Shown piece after piece: positions 44,155-58,100 of a stretch of DNA of 64,000 nucleotides. The notes beneath the pieces are model-generated. The model did no database searches. It was not told where the DNA came from and saw nothing but the letters and a program-made list of their open reading frames with translations. Both the position numbers and the translations under genes were made by a program. Where the stretch lies: assembly GCF_000499845.2 (NCBI RefSeq), contig NC_023749.2, forward strand, positions 15,028,698 to 15,092,697, in the 5' to 3' direction. Each line of letters starts with the position of its first letter. The stretch's first letter is position 1. The stretch is from Phaseolus vulgaris (lineage: Eukaryota > Streptophyta > Magnoliopsida > Fabales > Fabaceae).

Positions 44155-45922
44155 GACTATAAGTAATTTTATATGCTTAGATATGTTTATGATCATGCTA
44201 ACATAAGACAACCTACCAATCTATATTATTCTTCATCACAATCTATATAATCTTTAAGATTTGTTTTATCTTATTTTTTATACATTTTTTATTAATTAAA
44301 CAAGTCATAATTAAATATATATTTTTAGAATAAACCAAGATAAAGGATCATCAAAGGGTTAGTTTATCTATTAAAAGAAATACCTTAATACAAAAATGGT
44401 CATATTGAAAAAAGAATTTGGAAATAATTTAAATAGAGATCTAGATTTTCTATATCTACAATGTTGTGTGAAATTATCTATCTTTACAGGAATATAAGAA
44501 AAGAAGTCTAAAAGTACAAATCAACACATTCCATAAATAAAGTCTATCTTGATGGAGTTTTTACAGAGATCAAACCTTTCCTCATCAAGCCTACAACGGT
44601 CTTATCCATGAACTTATATAAAGTGATCAAGGATGAAGATGAAGATACAACACATATACACAAGAAATATACATCAAGAACAAGCAAAAAGATACATAGA
44701 GTTTTATAGTCTTATCACCTTTTGAATGTTTATTCTTTGGGTTGTTGAGACCTTGGGTGATTTAGACGCTCTACCAAGACAATTTGTTAAGCCCCTAGTC
44801 GATCTGTTGAACCATTAGACGACTTGACAACCAAAATATTATATGTGAAGTTTATGTTTTTATGTTTTAATGATACCAAAGACTAACATAAATGTTAAAT
44901 CTAGTCCACATAATATGCATTGCATTTATTGAGACTCTGGAAGATCTTAGACCCTATAAACATTTTGATGAAACACTATAACATTAATGACCCACAATTA
45001 AAAGATCATATGAGGATTTTATGCTTTGATGATATCAAAAACAATTTCAATGGTTTAATTCATTCTAACAATGATTTGTACAACTGCAATATATAGTAGA
45101 CTCCTTAAGCCCTAAGCGCGTACATTATTATTCATCCTAAACAGTCAAATGAAAGTTTGAATGAGTAATAGGGTTTTATTATAATTGTTAAACTAAATCT
45201 TCTAAATTTATATATCTACTAAATATGCGTTCAATCAAAGAGATTTTGTGTCCAACAATGAAAAGATTACAATATGCAGAATGACTCTATTCGACTCTGT
45301 TTTCTTTTATATATCTTTAAAATCCATATGTCCTAAACAGATTTGTTCAAATAAATCTTGTGAATATCTCTCAACCTTCTTTAAACACACAAAAATTGAA
45401 TAAATTGAAAATCTTAAGTACTCTATTTTAGTATGATACATTATCTTAAATGAAATGATTTTTTTTATTATGTTTTTATTTGTTTTTACTAATTCATATT
45501 ACAAATACTTTCAAATTAGTTTCTTAAACATATTGAAAGCAAAAACAAATTAGAAGATTGAAAATCCAAGCTTTTTGTTGAAAGTCTATAACCAAAAAAA
45601 TGAAGATATGAAGATATTGTAATATCCAAACTTAACCAATTCAAGTGCCCAAGGACTTATATAAGGGGTTTGAAGATGGAGAAAAAAAATAAAGGTAAGC
45701 CAATCAATTCAAGTTATTTAAGTGATATTGTTAAAAATACAAGATTTGCAGTGAGTGTCTAATATAACTATTAGAGAATCTAGTCTTTTTTTTTGGATTG
45801 CGTGTGAAACCAGAAATTCTTCACTTTGTGAAGTTATACTTGTGTGAGCTTTCTTTGTCCTCTTTGTGAGAGTTTTTTTTTTATTCTTTTGAAAGTTCTT
45901 AATCCCAGTGGGGCTTAAGAAG
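44155..45922. other. Repeat-derived DNA, family unclear
   Basis: AGACG(A/G)(T/C)CT-type motifs (44070-44100, 44765, 44812) and a leader-like stretch near 44600-44720 suggest a retroelement LTR, but I found no ends and no coding sequence. Confidence 0.35.
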
Positions 45923-46033
45923 TGTAACCTAGAGAGGTAAGAATACAATTTAACTTGGAGAGGTGAGAATACTCATTGTAACCCGAGGAGGTGGGAATAC
46001 TTATTGTAACCTGAGGAGGTGAAAATACTTGTC
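45923..46033 (+). repeat. Minisatellite, ~28 bp x 4
   Basis: Four imperfect tandem copies of a GTAACC(T/C)GAGGAGGTG-AATACTTATT-like unit. Confidence 0.8.
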
Positions 46034-46065
46034 ATTACCAAGTGTGTTGGTGATGACTTTTTTTT

Positions 46066-47220
46066 AAGGCAAATGCACAGTGTTGTTAGAAGTAATAATT
46101 TGTCCCTAAGGACAAATATCGAACCCACAAGAAACAATTGAATTATCAAGTAAAATATTCACTAAATAGAAAACAAAATAATAAAGTTTGTTGGGAGTTT
46201 ATTATGATTGCAATGATTAAAAATAAAACAAGTCAAAGTGTTTGTTAGTTCAATTGGGAAAATTGGGATTGAGGTTCATCCTCTTACTCTAATGTATTTT
46301 TAATAGCATGGTAATATTCTATCCTTTGATTGATATTGATGGCCTTATAAAAATCATTTATATTGATTTCTCACATATTTATAAAATCTTTTTATCATTA
46401 CGATTAGACATTGATAGCAATTAACATATCAAATTTATTCCTAGCATTCAAATATGTTAAGCATTATCATTTGGGTCAGAAACTTAAAAGTACTCTCCAG
46501 TCAAATCTAAGAATCTAGATCATAAAAATAAGCATTACAAATAAAATGACAATATCAATCATCAATCAAGAACAAAATATTATATTTAAATATGGTCTCA
46601 ATACATAAGAATTTGAACAGATTACTCTCAATCTCAAATGGTAGAATTAGCCACTCATGTTGGTTATTACAAGCATTGATGAGTAAGAAAAGAAGATCCA
46701 GGTGGTTTCCCCTTGACGGTTGCCTCCTTTAGGGTTTCTTACACCTTTTATTCTCCCAATTGGATTCCAATCCACTCAATGATCCTCAGGGTTGTGCCTC
46801 AAGCCTCATATTTAACCTAGTTGGGCTTGGGCTAAGTGACTTCTCACTTGGGCGTTATTGGGCTCGCCTGTGCGAGTTGTATGAAAAAAAGGCCCAACGC
46901 ACGAGAGTGATCTCTCCTGGGTGAGATTGGGCGAGCTTGGGTGAGTGTTGGTGCGTTCCATCTTTCCCTTTTTAGCTTTGTTTATTCTTCTTTTGCCCTT
47001 TCATCTTCATTCTTCCCTATAATCCTTAAATTAACATAAATTTGGGAATAAATTGTTCTAATCCAAATTATAAACACTAAATATGTAAAAAGTTTTAAAT
47101 TCATAAATTAAGGGTTATATTATGGTTGTTTTATCAATTAATATCCATAAGTATTTGTATTTTAATATGAAATATTACTAAAATTTGGCACTTATCCGTT
47201 AGTAGTGGAAGCTCTCAAGC
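46066..47220. mobile_element. Athila-like LTR remnant (tentative)
   Basis: The start resembles Athila-type LTR text on the plus strand (AATTTGTCCCTAAGGACAAA, then CGAACCCACAAG). Long AT-rich DNA follows, with a GGGCTTGGGCTAAG stretch and GGGCGAGCTTGGGTGAG near 46930. No coding part and no target duplication found. Confidence 0.35.
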
Positions 47221-47529
47221 AATTGCTTAAGGGGAATAGATGTATCCCAGGTTTGGGTGAACTAGGATATGTTCTTGTGTGTTAGTTTTTATAAAAAAAA
47301 AATTGTTGCTTATGTTTTGATTCTTATTATTAGACGATTAGTTAGATGGTTGATAAACATAATTTTACTCACTTTAAATCTTTAATTATAGATTCTTGGA
47401 TTGTAATCATAAATAAATTCATTGTCTTAACTGAGCTTCATCTAATTAGGTTTATTTTGACCTTGACTATTATTCTACTAATTTTATGTTTTTTTCTAGA
47501 GTAGACGATCTAGCGTTTAGATAGATGGT

Positions 47530-47775
47530 CTAAAGGAAGTGTTTACCACTGCGAATGGACCAAATAGCATGGAAGTCCATGTTGCTTTCTTGAATCAAAA
47601 CAAAAAATATAAAATTTGAGTTAAGGAATTAAAGAATAAAATCTACAATATCTTAAAAACAAAATTAAAGCAAATCTTTAAAAAAATACGAAGAAACTGA
47701 GTTGACAATAAAACAAGAAACAACATCCAAGAATTTTGAGAAGTTGGAAATTGAGAAAATATGAATCGAAATATA
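47530..47775 (+). repeat. Partner of the repeat at 4740-4935
   Basis: See the block at 4.7-4.9 kb: the same sequence in opposite orientation, diverged, starting near AAGGAAGTGTTTACC and ending GTTGGAAATTGAGAA. Confidence 0.6.
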
Positions 47776-47816
47776 TTATGTGGTCCTTAGAGCAAAGAAA
47801 CCTATAAAAATGCAAG

Positions 47817-47835
47817 GTTTAGGGTTTAGGGTTTA
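47817..47835 (-). repeat. Short inverted telomere-like repeat
   Basis: GGTTTAGGGTTTAGGGTTT: two full TTTAGGG units and a part, opposite in sense to 44131-44154. Confidence 0.8.
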
Positions 47836-48122
47836 AAGGTTCAAGGAGAAAGGATCAAACTTGATAGTAGCTATCAAAAAGTAGAGTATTAAAAGTTCCT
47901 TAGTTTTCTTTAATTTCTTCATTATAATTATTTCATCTACCTTCATATGAAAGGCTAAACTTCTTTGGGTTGATTCTCTTATGATTTAATAATGAATTCT
48001 GAGCTTATATGGATCAACGTGGTTATTTGTGATTTTTTCGAAGATGTGTTTACTGTTTGTCATATTTCTTGTATTAACCATGTAGCTTCTTTGTAGGGTA
48101 TTTCCCATCTCACGGTAGCTGC

Positions 48123-48504
48123 CACTACAAGAAAATCATGAAATAGAAACCAATTTTTAAATACCAAAAATAATTAGTTGCTATAGTAACTAAATTAGAT
48201 ACCATTTTAGAAACTAAAGAAAATGGTTTCTAAATTAGTCTCTATTCTTATTAAATGGTTTCTAAATTGGTATCTAATTAGCAACCAAGGTTTTTGCTAT
48301 CAAATTTAGAAACTAAATAATTGGTAGTTAAAATCTTGGTAGCTAAATAGATACCAATTTAGAAATCATTTAACAATAATAGAAATTAATTTAGAAACCA
48401 ATTTTTTTTTTTAGTTTCTAAAATGGTTTCTAATTTAGTTACTATAGCAACTAATTATTTTTTGTGTTTAAAATTAGTTTCTATTTCATGTTTTTCTTAT
48501 AGTG
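48123..48504. mobile_element. CACTA-type foldback MITE, 382 bp
   Basis: Starts CACTACAAGAAAATC, ends inverted (TTTTTCTTATAGTG), with TGC on both sides (48120-48122 and 48505-48507), the 3-bp duplication typical of CACTA elements. The two halves are inverted copies of each other over about 180 bases (shared TAATTAGTTGCTATAGTAAC block and others), centred near 48313. It has no coding capacity and must have been moved by a transposase in trans. Confidence 0.92.
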
Positions 48505-48507
48505 TGC

Positions 48508-50278
48508 CAAAATGTTCTTTCAAAACTAGATAATTCTTTATCCTTAATGCTTTCGGTCTTTGATCTTAGTCTTGATTTTCGGTCTTAATAAACACGATTA
48601 ACACTCAATTCAATTTACAGAGGATATATAGTTAAGATCAATGATTCAATCCCTTTAGTTTATGGTATTTATCTATGTATAACAATCACATTAGGACCCA
48701 ACTTATAGGGTAGTTAAAATAGGTCCTTAATCGCATTTTTTTATCAACAATAAAAAATCAATAAATGGGAACCACTTTAGAGGTGTTCCAACCCTTATCC
48801 ATAAATAACATTACCATTTTCCTAGCTAGAACCGCCTACCAGAATGCAAAAAAACATTAACAGATCTTCCTCATATAGTCCAAATGATTCAGAACCCAAT
48901 TTGATTAAGGAAAGGGATCAACTAAACTTTGCGTAAATCCAATACTAAACCTTTACTCACGTCAAAGCAAACACTTCTACCACATCTGCCACTCCCCTTA
49001 ATCGCATCGCATGTACATATTGACTAATTACATTATTTGATTCTAATCTTGATTAGAAAGTGTTCGATTAAGATGATGCCGAAATGCTGGGATAGTCGAA
49101 CAGTACACAGTAAATACTAAAAGTCTGTAAATTTATGATTTCTTTGGTTTTAGTATTATAGATTATGATATTATACCTTTTACTATTATTTAATTATTAC
49201 AGTATTTCTGTGGGACTCTTGAATCTTGAAGCAGTTTGGTGATGAATATAATTTAAAGAACATGATTGGAACCGGAATGGAGGAAGTGAAAGAACTTTTG
49301 TGCACAGTAAAAAGTGTAAACTTTCATCATTGGAGTTGCTTAGACCACATCACAAAGAATGGCAGGCAGGATCTGAATAAACTGGTTCAAATTCAACAAG
49401 ACAGGTCGTCCTCATGTTGTCACTCTGACTGTCGGAATTTACGTCATTACAAATGCTTGCAGTATAAGCATGCACAATTTTTTAAATATAAGCAGCTCAC
49501 ATTAATATTCAAGTTTATGGAACTATTACAGTGATTTTTGTGATCTTAGAATACTCAGTTTCAAGAAGGAAAAGAATGAAATCAATCTTATGGGTAACGT
49601 TACTTTTACGTTAATCTACTCCCATTTTGCTCTTACGAACACAAATCATGACCATATGGCAACTTTTTCCATCATTGGCTACGGTTCAGTGTATGAGCCT
49701 TTCAATCATGTCTCAAGTGTTGCCTCATTAATTAGTTGACAATCATAACACTCAAAGGCTGCCCCAGTTATCATTAGCTGGCAACACAAATATCACAGCT
49801 TGAGTCTAGAAATGTATGATACCATATTCAACCAAGATTTGCTGGAATATCTTAGACTAGGAGCAAGAATATATCTCAATGAAAGTCCAACGTTATTGGC
49901 GCCTTGCATCATGCTGAAGTCAATTATTTTTTGTGACTTTAGTAAAAAAATTATTATCAAGTTCTTAATCTAATAACTAAATGTTGTAAGAACTCATTAC
50001 CACAAAATGTGGTAATGAGTATATGAACAACGTTAACAGTTCTGAAGCTTAAGAACTGTACCATTGAAGGTCTTAAACCCCATGTTGCATTGTAAGACTC
50101 ATCAAAAGTTAGTTAACTGACTCCACATTGGTTGTACCATTGGATATCATAGATTTCTACAAGAGTGATTAGCCAACCAAAGAACATCAAAATGATACCC
50201 TGCAGAAAAATTTTCTTTCTTGAATTCAGTGTTGTGCAAGTATTACAATAACAGTCCCCATGAAATCAACAAATAAAT
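48508..50278. other. Intergenic; 3' side of the PP2C gene
   Basis: One open frame of 102 codons at 49226-49534 has no domain I know, a Cys/His-rich middle without regular spacing, and unremarkable composition; I do not call it a gene. The bases just below 50279 are presumably the 3' untranslated region of the PP2C gene. Confidence 0.5.
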
Positions 50279-53196
50279 TCAAGAGTTTGGCCTTTCCTCA
50301 GAAAATCTAGGAAGTTGGACAAGTGAGTTTACACGAGTGACCCCTTCCAAACCTGACCAGTTTTGATCATCAGCTGTTCCATCTTCGACATCAACAGTTA
50401 GTGCTCCATTAGTCTCATTTTCTTCTGAGGATCTTACAGTGAAGTTCCTCTGCAATGATGGCTCAGATTTTTGTCCATCATCTGACTCAATGGGGTTACC
50501 TGAATGGTTGCTCTGGATGGTTGCAGAAGAAAAGCCTTGTTCATCATAATCAGATTCTGAGTCCATTTTCCCATCCAAAAATAAGCATACTACAGCACAG
50601 TCATCCATCTTTGAAGTAGGGTATTTAAGTTTCCATTCCCTAGCAGCAGAATCTACCAGAATCCTTGCCGCTGATGATCGTGTTGGTGCAGAAGATACTA
50701 TCTCAACCACCTCCTCATTGCTTAAAACATCCCACACCTGCACAAAATTTAAAGACAATCAGTTACCCATCTGGAGAAGATGGAAGCTTGAAAATAATTT
50801 GCTCTATGAATTTATCTATCCAGTAATAAAATATAGGCAGTTTTGTTCAGTAATCAATAAAGTGGAAGTATCATGCTATGGTTGGTGTTATTAACTGTTT
50901 TGAGTATAAAATCACGCAAGGGCAACTTTTTTTGTCATATGTCTACTTTTCTTATTTGCAGGCTAGTTTTCTGATACCTATACATGATATATTTATGAAA
51001 TATGAAGTGCTGGAAAAAACATCAGCCATGTGCCAATTCAATGCTAAGAACATATTTATCTCACAAATGAAACGAATACAAGATATCTGCTTATAAAAAA
51101 CTAACAAACCTGAAATGGGTCTTATTCCACTTTAAATAGATCCCTACTATGTATCATCATCACTTTAAGCAACTAACTACTTTTACAAGTTTAGCTCAAA
51201 GGATGAAGTTTAATTACTCCAATGGAAGCTTTTTGTAAGACTTGAGTCTCGTTTAAAACCCTTCTTAAGACCTCTACGGGAGATGCTCTGAGTGAGTATT
51301 TCCCAATCCAAAGAGAATCAAGAATGCTAAAGAGCAGGTAAAGGGAACTAAGAACAATATTTTGACTAGTTCTTTCATGTTGAAGAAAGCTTATCACTTC
51401 AAACATAAGATTTTGTAAATTTTACATCTTGAGTGGTAAAGAGGCCAGGTAATCCAACTGTTACACTGCTAATTGACAACTGACCAAACAAGTTATTAAA
51501 TCTGCCAAGATTGTTAAAAAATCTATTCTACTCAATGGCTTGTTTCTAAAAGTCACATCACAGTTTCCTTCCTATCACCATAACGCCAATGCAACCCATA
51601 ATGTACTACTAATTACTAATTTGAACTTTTGCTTACACCGATCACTCTTTATTTCACTATCAATGCTCGACCATGTAAGATAATTTCTTCATGGCAATCA
51701 CAATGCCCCACTAACCAACAGAAACTAACTTCAAATGGCAAGTATATTTGTTGAAATTTCCTTGTAAAATAGGGATAAGTGATAATAAAATAATTTTGAA
51801 ATAGAAAAGTAAAATTTAAGGGGAAAACAAAGAAATGGAAATGAGATTGAAAATTCTTACCCCATCAGAGGCAAGAACAATGAATTGATCTCTGTCTGTA
51901 AGCTGCCGATGGGAAAATTCAGGTATAGAAATCACACCATAATCCTTCAAGCAGAAATCTCCAAATGCTCTGGCCATTGCTAATCCTGGTGCATCATCAA
52001 AGGGCAACCACACCCTAGGCACTTCCGGCTCATCTTGCAAAGCAAATACCCTACCTTTGCAGCGTTTAATTCTTTCTGCTTCCCCTATAAGAATTTCCAA
52101 CCAATTTTGAATAATGTTATATCTAGACAAAAGCATATATTCAGCAGAGAGGAGGATAAATGGTGATGGTATATGATGACACACTTGGCAAATCAGGCTT
52201 CAAATCAACAGTCAACTGAATAGCCACCATGGAGTCATTGCTATCCTTGGATCCCATGATTGCCCGAGAATCCCCAATATAGCCCATGAACAGATTGGAA
52301 CCCTGGTAAGATAAGAAATTAAGAAAACTGAAAAAGAATGGAAAACAATCATAAGAGTAAATGGTGCTCTTCTACTACCTGCTTCACTATAGTCACAGCA
52401 GTGCTCCCACTACAGAAGCAATCCAAATTTGGATGAGACCTAAGTTCTTTGTCCATAGCCTTGTATGACTTCATGAAAGCTTCTCTCCACATAGAGTTCA
52501 TTTTATCCTCTGTGGAGCAATCCTTCTCAAATTCTACACTATCAGGTTTTACATTCCCTTTGAAGCAAGTTTTACCAGACCCGCTACGCTTTGATTCAGA
52601 AGAATGCAAAAATGACAGCAGTTTAACCGGTAAGGCATCCCTAACTTTGCGTGCAACAAGATGACCGTGCGGACCATGACCATCAAAAACACCACAAAAG
52701 ATCATATCTTCAGACATGAAATCCTGCACAAATACAGATCCGAAATAGGATTCAGTGTCTACAATCAACAGTCTCTCTTTAATCAATTACTCATGCATCA
52801 TCCTCAATAAATGTATGCTTAGCTTAAGCTTTTTTTCCAAGAAATAATTGCTTATTTTGACATTTTGAAACAAAAAAATAACTACTTATCTAAAATTAAT
52901 CTCAGCTCAACATGAAACAGGATGAACATACTTACTTCCCACACAATCATGGCATCCTGATTAATACCCTTGCGGCCCTGCTGCGTAAAGATGCAAGAAC
53001 CCCGGCTCTTTCCATTAGAGAAAATTCTGCTAGGTAAGGATGGTAAATGGTGGAGAGAAATAACATGATCAGAGAATGTTCGTCTTGTTCTCTTCTGCCC
53101 ACAGAATCCAATTTCCAAACAAGCCGGGGAGACCGTGTCTCCATTACTCTTGCTGCTACAAGTACTTTTACTGCTTGTTGACACACAACAACCCAT
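50279..53196 (-). CDS. Protein phosphatase 2C, clade-E type, five exons, 468 aa
   Basis: Exons on the minus strand: 53196-52936, 52723-52379, 52302-52185, 52084-51861, 50737-50279. All introns are GT-AG and the frame is kept (261+345+118+224+459 bases). The protein starts MGCCVSTSS: Gly2 is a myristoylation candidate with palmitoylable Cys3 and Cys4, so it should sit at the plasma membrane. Metal and catalytic motifs of Ser/Thr phosphatases 2C are present: GKGINQD-type start (here GRKGINQDA), VFDGHGPHGH, SGSTA, GYIGDSRA, ARAFGDFCLKDYG, LASDGVWDVL, DDCAVVCLFL. The Ser-rich, acidic C-terminal ~100 residues are outside the catalytic fold. This matches the AtPP2C52/At4g03415-like group of clade E. 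It removes phosphate from Ser/Thr; the substrate cannot be told from sequence. Confidence 0.9.
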
Positions 53197-55135
53197 TTCC
53201 TCAACTCCAGAATGCTGACATCTGATGAATATAAGGTCAAGTTGTTCCTTTTTTCACTCTAGATCTCACATCAATTGCTGGGATAGCAAGTCTGGTCAAC
53301 CTAGCATACAATCCTGATTCCCGGTATTCTCTCAGCTCAAAATACAAACCATTTTACAACTCAGAAAAATGGGGTCTTTCCTTAACAATCAAAACCAAAA
53401 CATGCTGGAAGCTACTTGAATGGATAATGAAACCATCTGAAACACAAGAAAACAGGTGGGTATAATAATTAATAAAGGGTCTCTTAAAATCTAGCCATTG
53501 CAACAAACTAAAAGAAAAAAAGAAGATAACTCAGCAAAACAAGTTATTAGACGAATATAAAAACATCCCAACATGTGAAGAAGGAATAGAATATACTAAA
53601 CAACCTGACCCAACACTGATAGCACCAAAATGAAGATTTTAAAATAATTTAATCCAGAAACTTCGCATTAAAAACTGAACCAAAACAAGAACATAAAGGG
53701 CAGAACACAATAAACCATGTGCATTTTTCTTGTTTCAAACGGTTAAAAACCCAAAATTTCTGTACTTTTTTTCTCATTAAACATACATCAATGTTAGATC
53801 AGATAATATCAAGGATCAATTAAACGCCGCAACACATTTTATATTAAGTCTCTTGCAGCAGCATCTGAAATCACTTTCTCAAACTCAAAACATCCCCAGA
53901 ATAAGAAAGTAACAACATAAAAGTAGTGAACATTATTTAAATAGAAAAGGCTTTCTAGCTAAAACCAGCAAAAACATAAGAAAAACAATAACATCTGAGA
54001 AGTAGAGAAGCACAGTTAAAGTATTTCCACTCACAAATCTGAAAGGTAATGAATTAACAAGAACAAAGGCACGTTTACATGCCCTTTCCCTCGTTTGCCT
54101 ATGCAACCATAAAGAAAAACTTGGTAAATGAGGCAGTGTACAGTTGAGAGAGAGAGAGAGAAGTGAGTATAAAGCAAGAAAACTAGTACAACTACACAAA
54201 AAAGTCCGGTTTCCCACTACACAGAAATACGAGAAGAGATAAAGTGAAAACCCCAAAAGCAGAAAAGGACGAAAGAGACTACGATCTTGTCAACAAAGAA
54301 TTAAAGAGAGACCAAAAAAGAGCATAGGAAATCAAGTAAACGTTACATGATTATCTTATTCATGTATACCCCCAATAAAAACAATAGTAAAATAACAAAT
54401 GACTAATTGTCCCCATGAAAAAATAAGGGTCAAACCAACCAAAAATAAATAAAGCAGCGTAGCAGAGGAAATCAGAGAAATGTGAGTAGAGCAACCCAAA
54501 TATAAGTAGGAAAGAGATGGATATGTCATGGAAAAAATAAAAGAGTATAAATAAATAAAACTCCCATCTGACATGACACCACCTAAAGTATGCAGGATGA
54601 AAAAGAATGAAAATTCTCTTGAATTTTGAGAAACTCCAAGAAACTGAACCAAGTTATACAGGTAGTAGTAAAATTCACAAAAAAGTGAGTGAGTTACAAA
54701 ACTGAAAACCACATGGCCAAAAAGAGAAAGAAAAAGAACACTTTAACCATCTGTGTTGTTAAAAACCTCAGCCAGAAGACAGAAACTAAAACCAAAAAGG
54801 TAAAACAAAACAAAAAAACAGAGAAAACTAAACATGCAGAGATGAACAAGTTCAACTAAACAAGCAATGAAGGAAAGTGGTGATTTTGAGAGCTATAATG
54901 TGGGGAAATGGTAGGAAGTAAAAAATTCATCACCTTTGTGAGAATGCAGAGAGAAAGTTAAGATTGTGGATGAGAGAAGAGGAAGAGGGAAGATGGAGAA
55001 GAGAAAGGGAGTGAAAGAATAGGAGGGTTTGAGTATTAATAAGGAAAGGTAATGTGGATGATGAGTGTGCTGGTGCTGCATTCATTGCAAAAGCAGAAGA
55101 GACAGAAGAGCACAAAGAAAGAGAAAAGAGGGTAA
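53197..55135 (-). promoter_or_regulatory. 5' untranslated region of PP2C, probably with an intron
   Basis: The minus strand between about 55135 and 54934 is a C/T-rich leader-like stretch ending CACAAAG|GTGATG, a fair splice donor at 54934/54933. Acceptor-like CAG sites occur within 60 bases upstream of the ATG (near 53215). An AT-rich ~1.7 kb between them would then be a leader intron. The short frames here (for example 55115-54930) are not conserved-looking proteins. Inference only. Confidence 0.4.
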
Positions 55136-58100
55136 TAAAAGCAGGGTGGAGTTGCTGAACAAGAGAAAGTAAACTTGTTCAGAAGTAGTAGTGTAAATGA
55201 ATTTCAAAACAAACATATCATTTTTATAATAGTAAACAATTTAGGCTATTTTTTAACCTTAACATCTTTAAAAAACTAATTATCATTTTCATTGGATAAC
55301 ATTAAATATTCTTGTGTTATTTCTATTTTTACTATGTATTTAATTTTAATTTATATATATATATATATATTTACTAGGATGTGAAAATAAAAAAGGATAA
55401 AGTAGAAAATCAGATAAATAATATATTAAAGTTTAAAATATTTATTATATTTCTTTGTTTTATTAAATTAAACTTAAGAACAAACATAATAATTTTTTTT
55501 TTATAAAAATATTCATAAAAATTTATAGTTTAAATAATATATAATGTTACTTTCATATTTTGATACTTGTTACTTTTCTTATAGCATTTATTAATATTTT
55601 AACCAATTCAAGAAAAACATTTTATTTTTTATTTCATTTTAAGGGAGTCATTTATTATATTTGCTTCAAATTTTATTTTAATATATACTTATATGTTATT
55701 ATATTTTTTTATTAATATAATTACATTTTTCTATATTAATTAAATTAAAAGCATAACTAGAAAAAAAATGTTATCTTGAAATTTGCATAAGAATAAATAA
55801 GAAAACTTTTTTTTTAAATTGAGGATTAAAAAGAAAGAGACGATAATTAATTCTTGTAACGATCATTTAAAAGTAAAGATAACTTTTAGCTAAAATAGTT
55901 TATTGTCTTTACGTTATATTTATCACTAAAATATTATTATTTTATAAAACATTTTTTCAAAGCTTTTTCTCACACATTTTAAAATCATTTTTTTTAATTT
56001 GACGTATTTCATCATCATATTAGTTACAAAAAACTTCATTTTGTAAAATATTGATGGGACAACCTTGCTTCTATAAACTTATTGACTCTTTGATATATGT
56101 TTAAAAGTAAAATATAATAAAATTAAAAAAATATGATTGTCAAATATGTAAGAAAGAAATTGAATGGTAAAATTAGTGAAACTGATATAATTTAGTGATA
56201 AAATGGGTAATTAAATTTTATATTAGATTATTGTAGTGCAAAATATAATTTTATCATTTAATTATAAAATATCATATATATAATAAATTTATGAATTTTA
56301 TAATAATTACTTAAAAATTATACAAATAATTATTTTCTCTTAATTGAGACGTCAATTTTTTCAAAACTGAAAATACTCTAGCATTGATAATTAATATCTA
56401 ACTTTTAATGGAACATGACTAATTAAATCATAACGTTAACTTTTGTACATATTATCAATTAATAACTTTTTTAGAATATAAAATTAAGCTATCCAGCCTT
56501 TTATTTATCTTTTTTCATGAAAAAGTATTAATCTATAAATTTTTATGTAAATACAAATACAAATTTTGATATTTTATCAAGTTACTTTACTTTGATGGTT
56601 CATTAATTAAATGGAACAAATGCAATTAGGACAAAACTTATGTAGTTATTGCATTTAAAATTAAATTAAATGTTAGTTTTTAGATAATAATGAAACAACT
56701 GTTTAAATTATGTGAAATGATTTAACTGTTGAACTAATTAATGTCATATGTAAATATAAAAATTTAATACTTCATGTCATTTATTTCTTTTCATTTTTAA
56801 TATACTTTTATCATAAGACTTTAAATCATAAATGATCAATATACACAATAAATAAATAAATAACGCAGTTATAGCTGTGAATGAATAGCTTAGAAGATTT
56901 CACAGCATGCAACACAAGATATACAACATAAATTTATCTTATAAGAAATATGAGTATTTCAATGAATGATACTTCTACAAAACCCTATTTATTATGTAAA
57001 ACTATATATCCTAAAGATTCAAATCCTAAGACCCAAACTTCCTTCTCTAACATTTCATTTGCTTTAGGTTCTATCACAAGATTTTTCATCTTGTTTTTAA
57101 TTTTCTATATAAAATATATTACACTTTCAACTACTTTAATATATTATAATTTCATCAAATATTTATGATTTGATAAAATAAATAATTTTTAATTACTGAT
57201 TACCAATTTTCAACTAGCTTTCTAGTTAGTTTTGTAAAAGTTTAATATTTGTATTTTATTTTTTATTGTATTTTTTTTATCAGCAGTTTAATATTTGTAT
57301 ATTTATACAGTATACAAATTTCTATATTGTTAACTAATGGTGAACTACTTTTTGTACAACTTTTTAAGGTATTTATTGGGAAAAATTTATGCCACATATA
57401 AGTTAATACGTAAATTAGAAGAATAATTAAGAAAGTGCCGTTTACAATTTTAATAGAAAAATATTATTTTATATATTTTCAGGTCATGTTAGAAAAACTT
57501 CGATCTTCCCCTATTGGACTGACTATTTTAAATGCATGAGACTGTAGAGATAAATATATATTAAAATTACAATATGTTACAAAAGGGTATAGAGATAATT
57601 ATTTAAAAATTATTGTCAACTCAACATTAGTGTACTGGGAAGTTAGCATTCACTTAACTAAAACATCCCAAATAATCAAATTATAATGTAGTATAATATT
57701 TTACCATATTATATAGAGAGAGAGTCGAAACATCTTAAATATATTGAGAAGTGTTTCTTGGAACTCAGAGTATTATCTATGTACATATTAAATATAATCA
57801 CAACAATATAAACCATTAAGAACATCACTAGAATAAAATTAATTATAGATTAATTATAAATCAAGTCACCAAACAATTATATTATACCTAATCATTTCAA
57901 AATACTTAAAAGCAACATGCTGACCCAAACTTAAGTGAAAATAGATTAACAAAACATCAAGTAGATAATATCTTCCAAAATATTTGTATTAAGCATAAAA
58001 ATTAATATTCAACTCATTCCAAGTAAAATAATCTATAAATCATATAGGTTAGATAGATTCGTTACACCAAAGGTTGTTCACCTACAAATATATATTGTAG

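Noticed and set aside
49226..49534. 102-codon ORF upstream of the PP2C 3' end
   Set aside because: No recognisable domain, no regular Cys/His spacing, no TATA or intron evidence close by; chance ORF more likely.
54893..55115. Two overlapping Ser/Phe-rich ORFs upstream of the PP2C gene
   Set aside because: C/T-rich leader DNA translated in two frames; better explained as 5' untranslated sequence.
56950..57168. 72-codon ORF with a hydrophobic end in AT-rich DNA
   Set aside because: Hydrophobicity follows from the AT-rich codons; no supporting promoter or homology.
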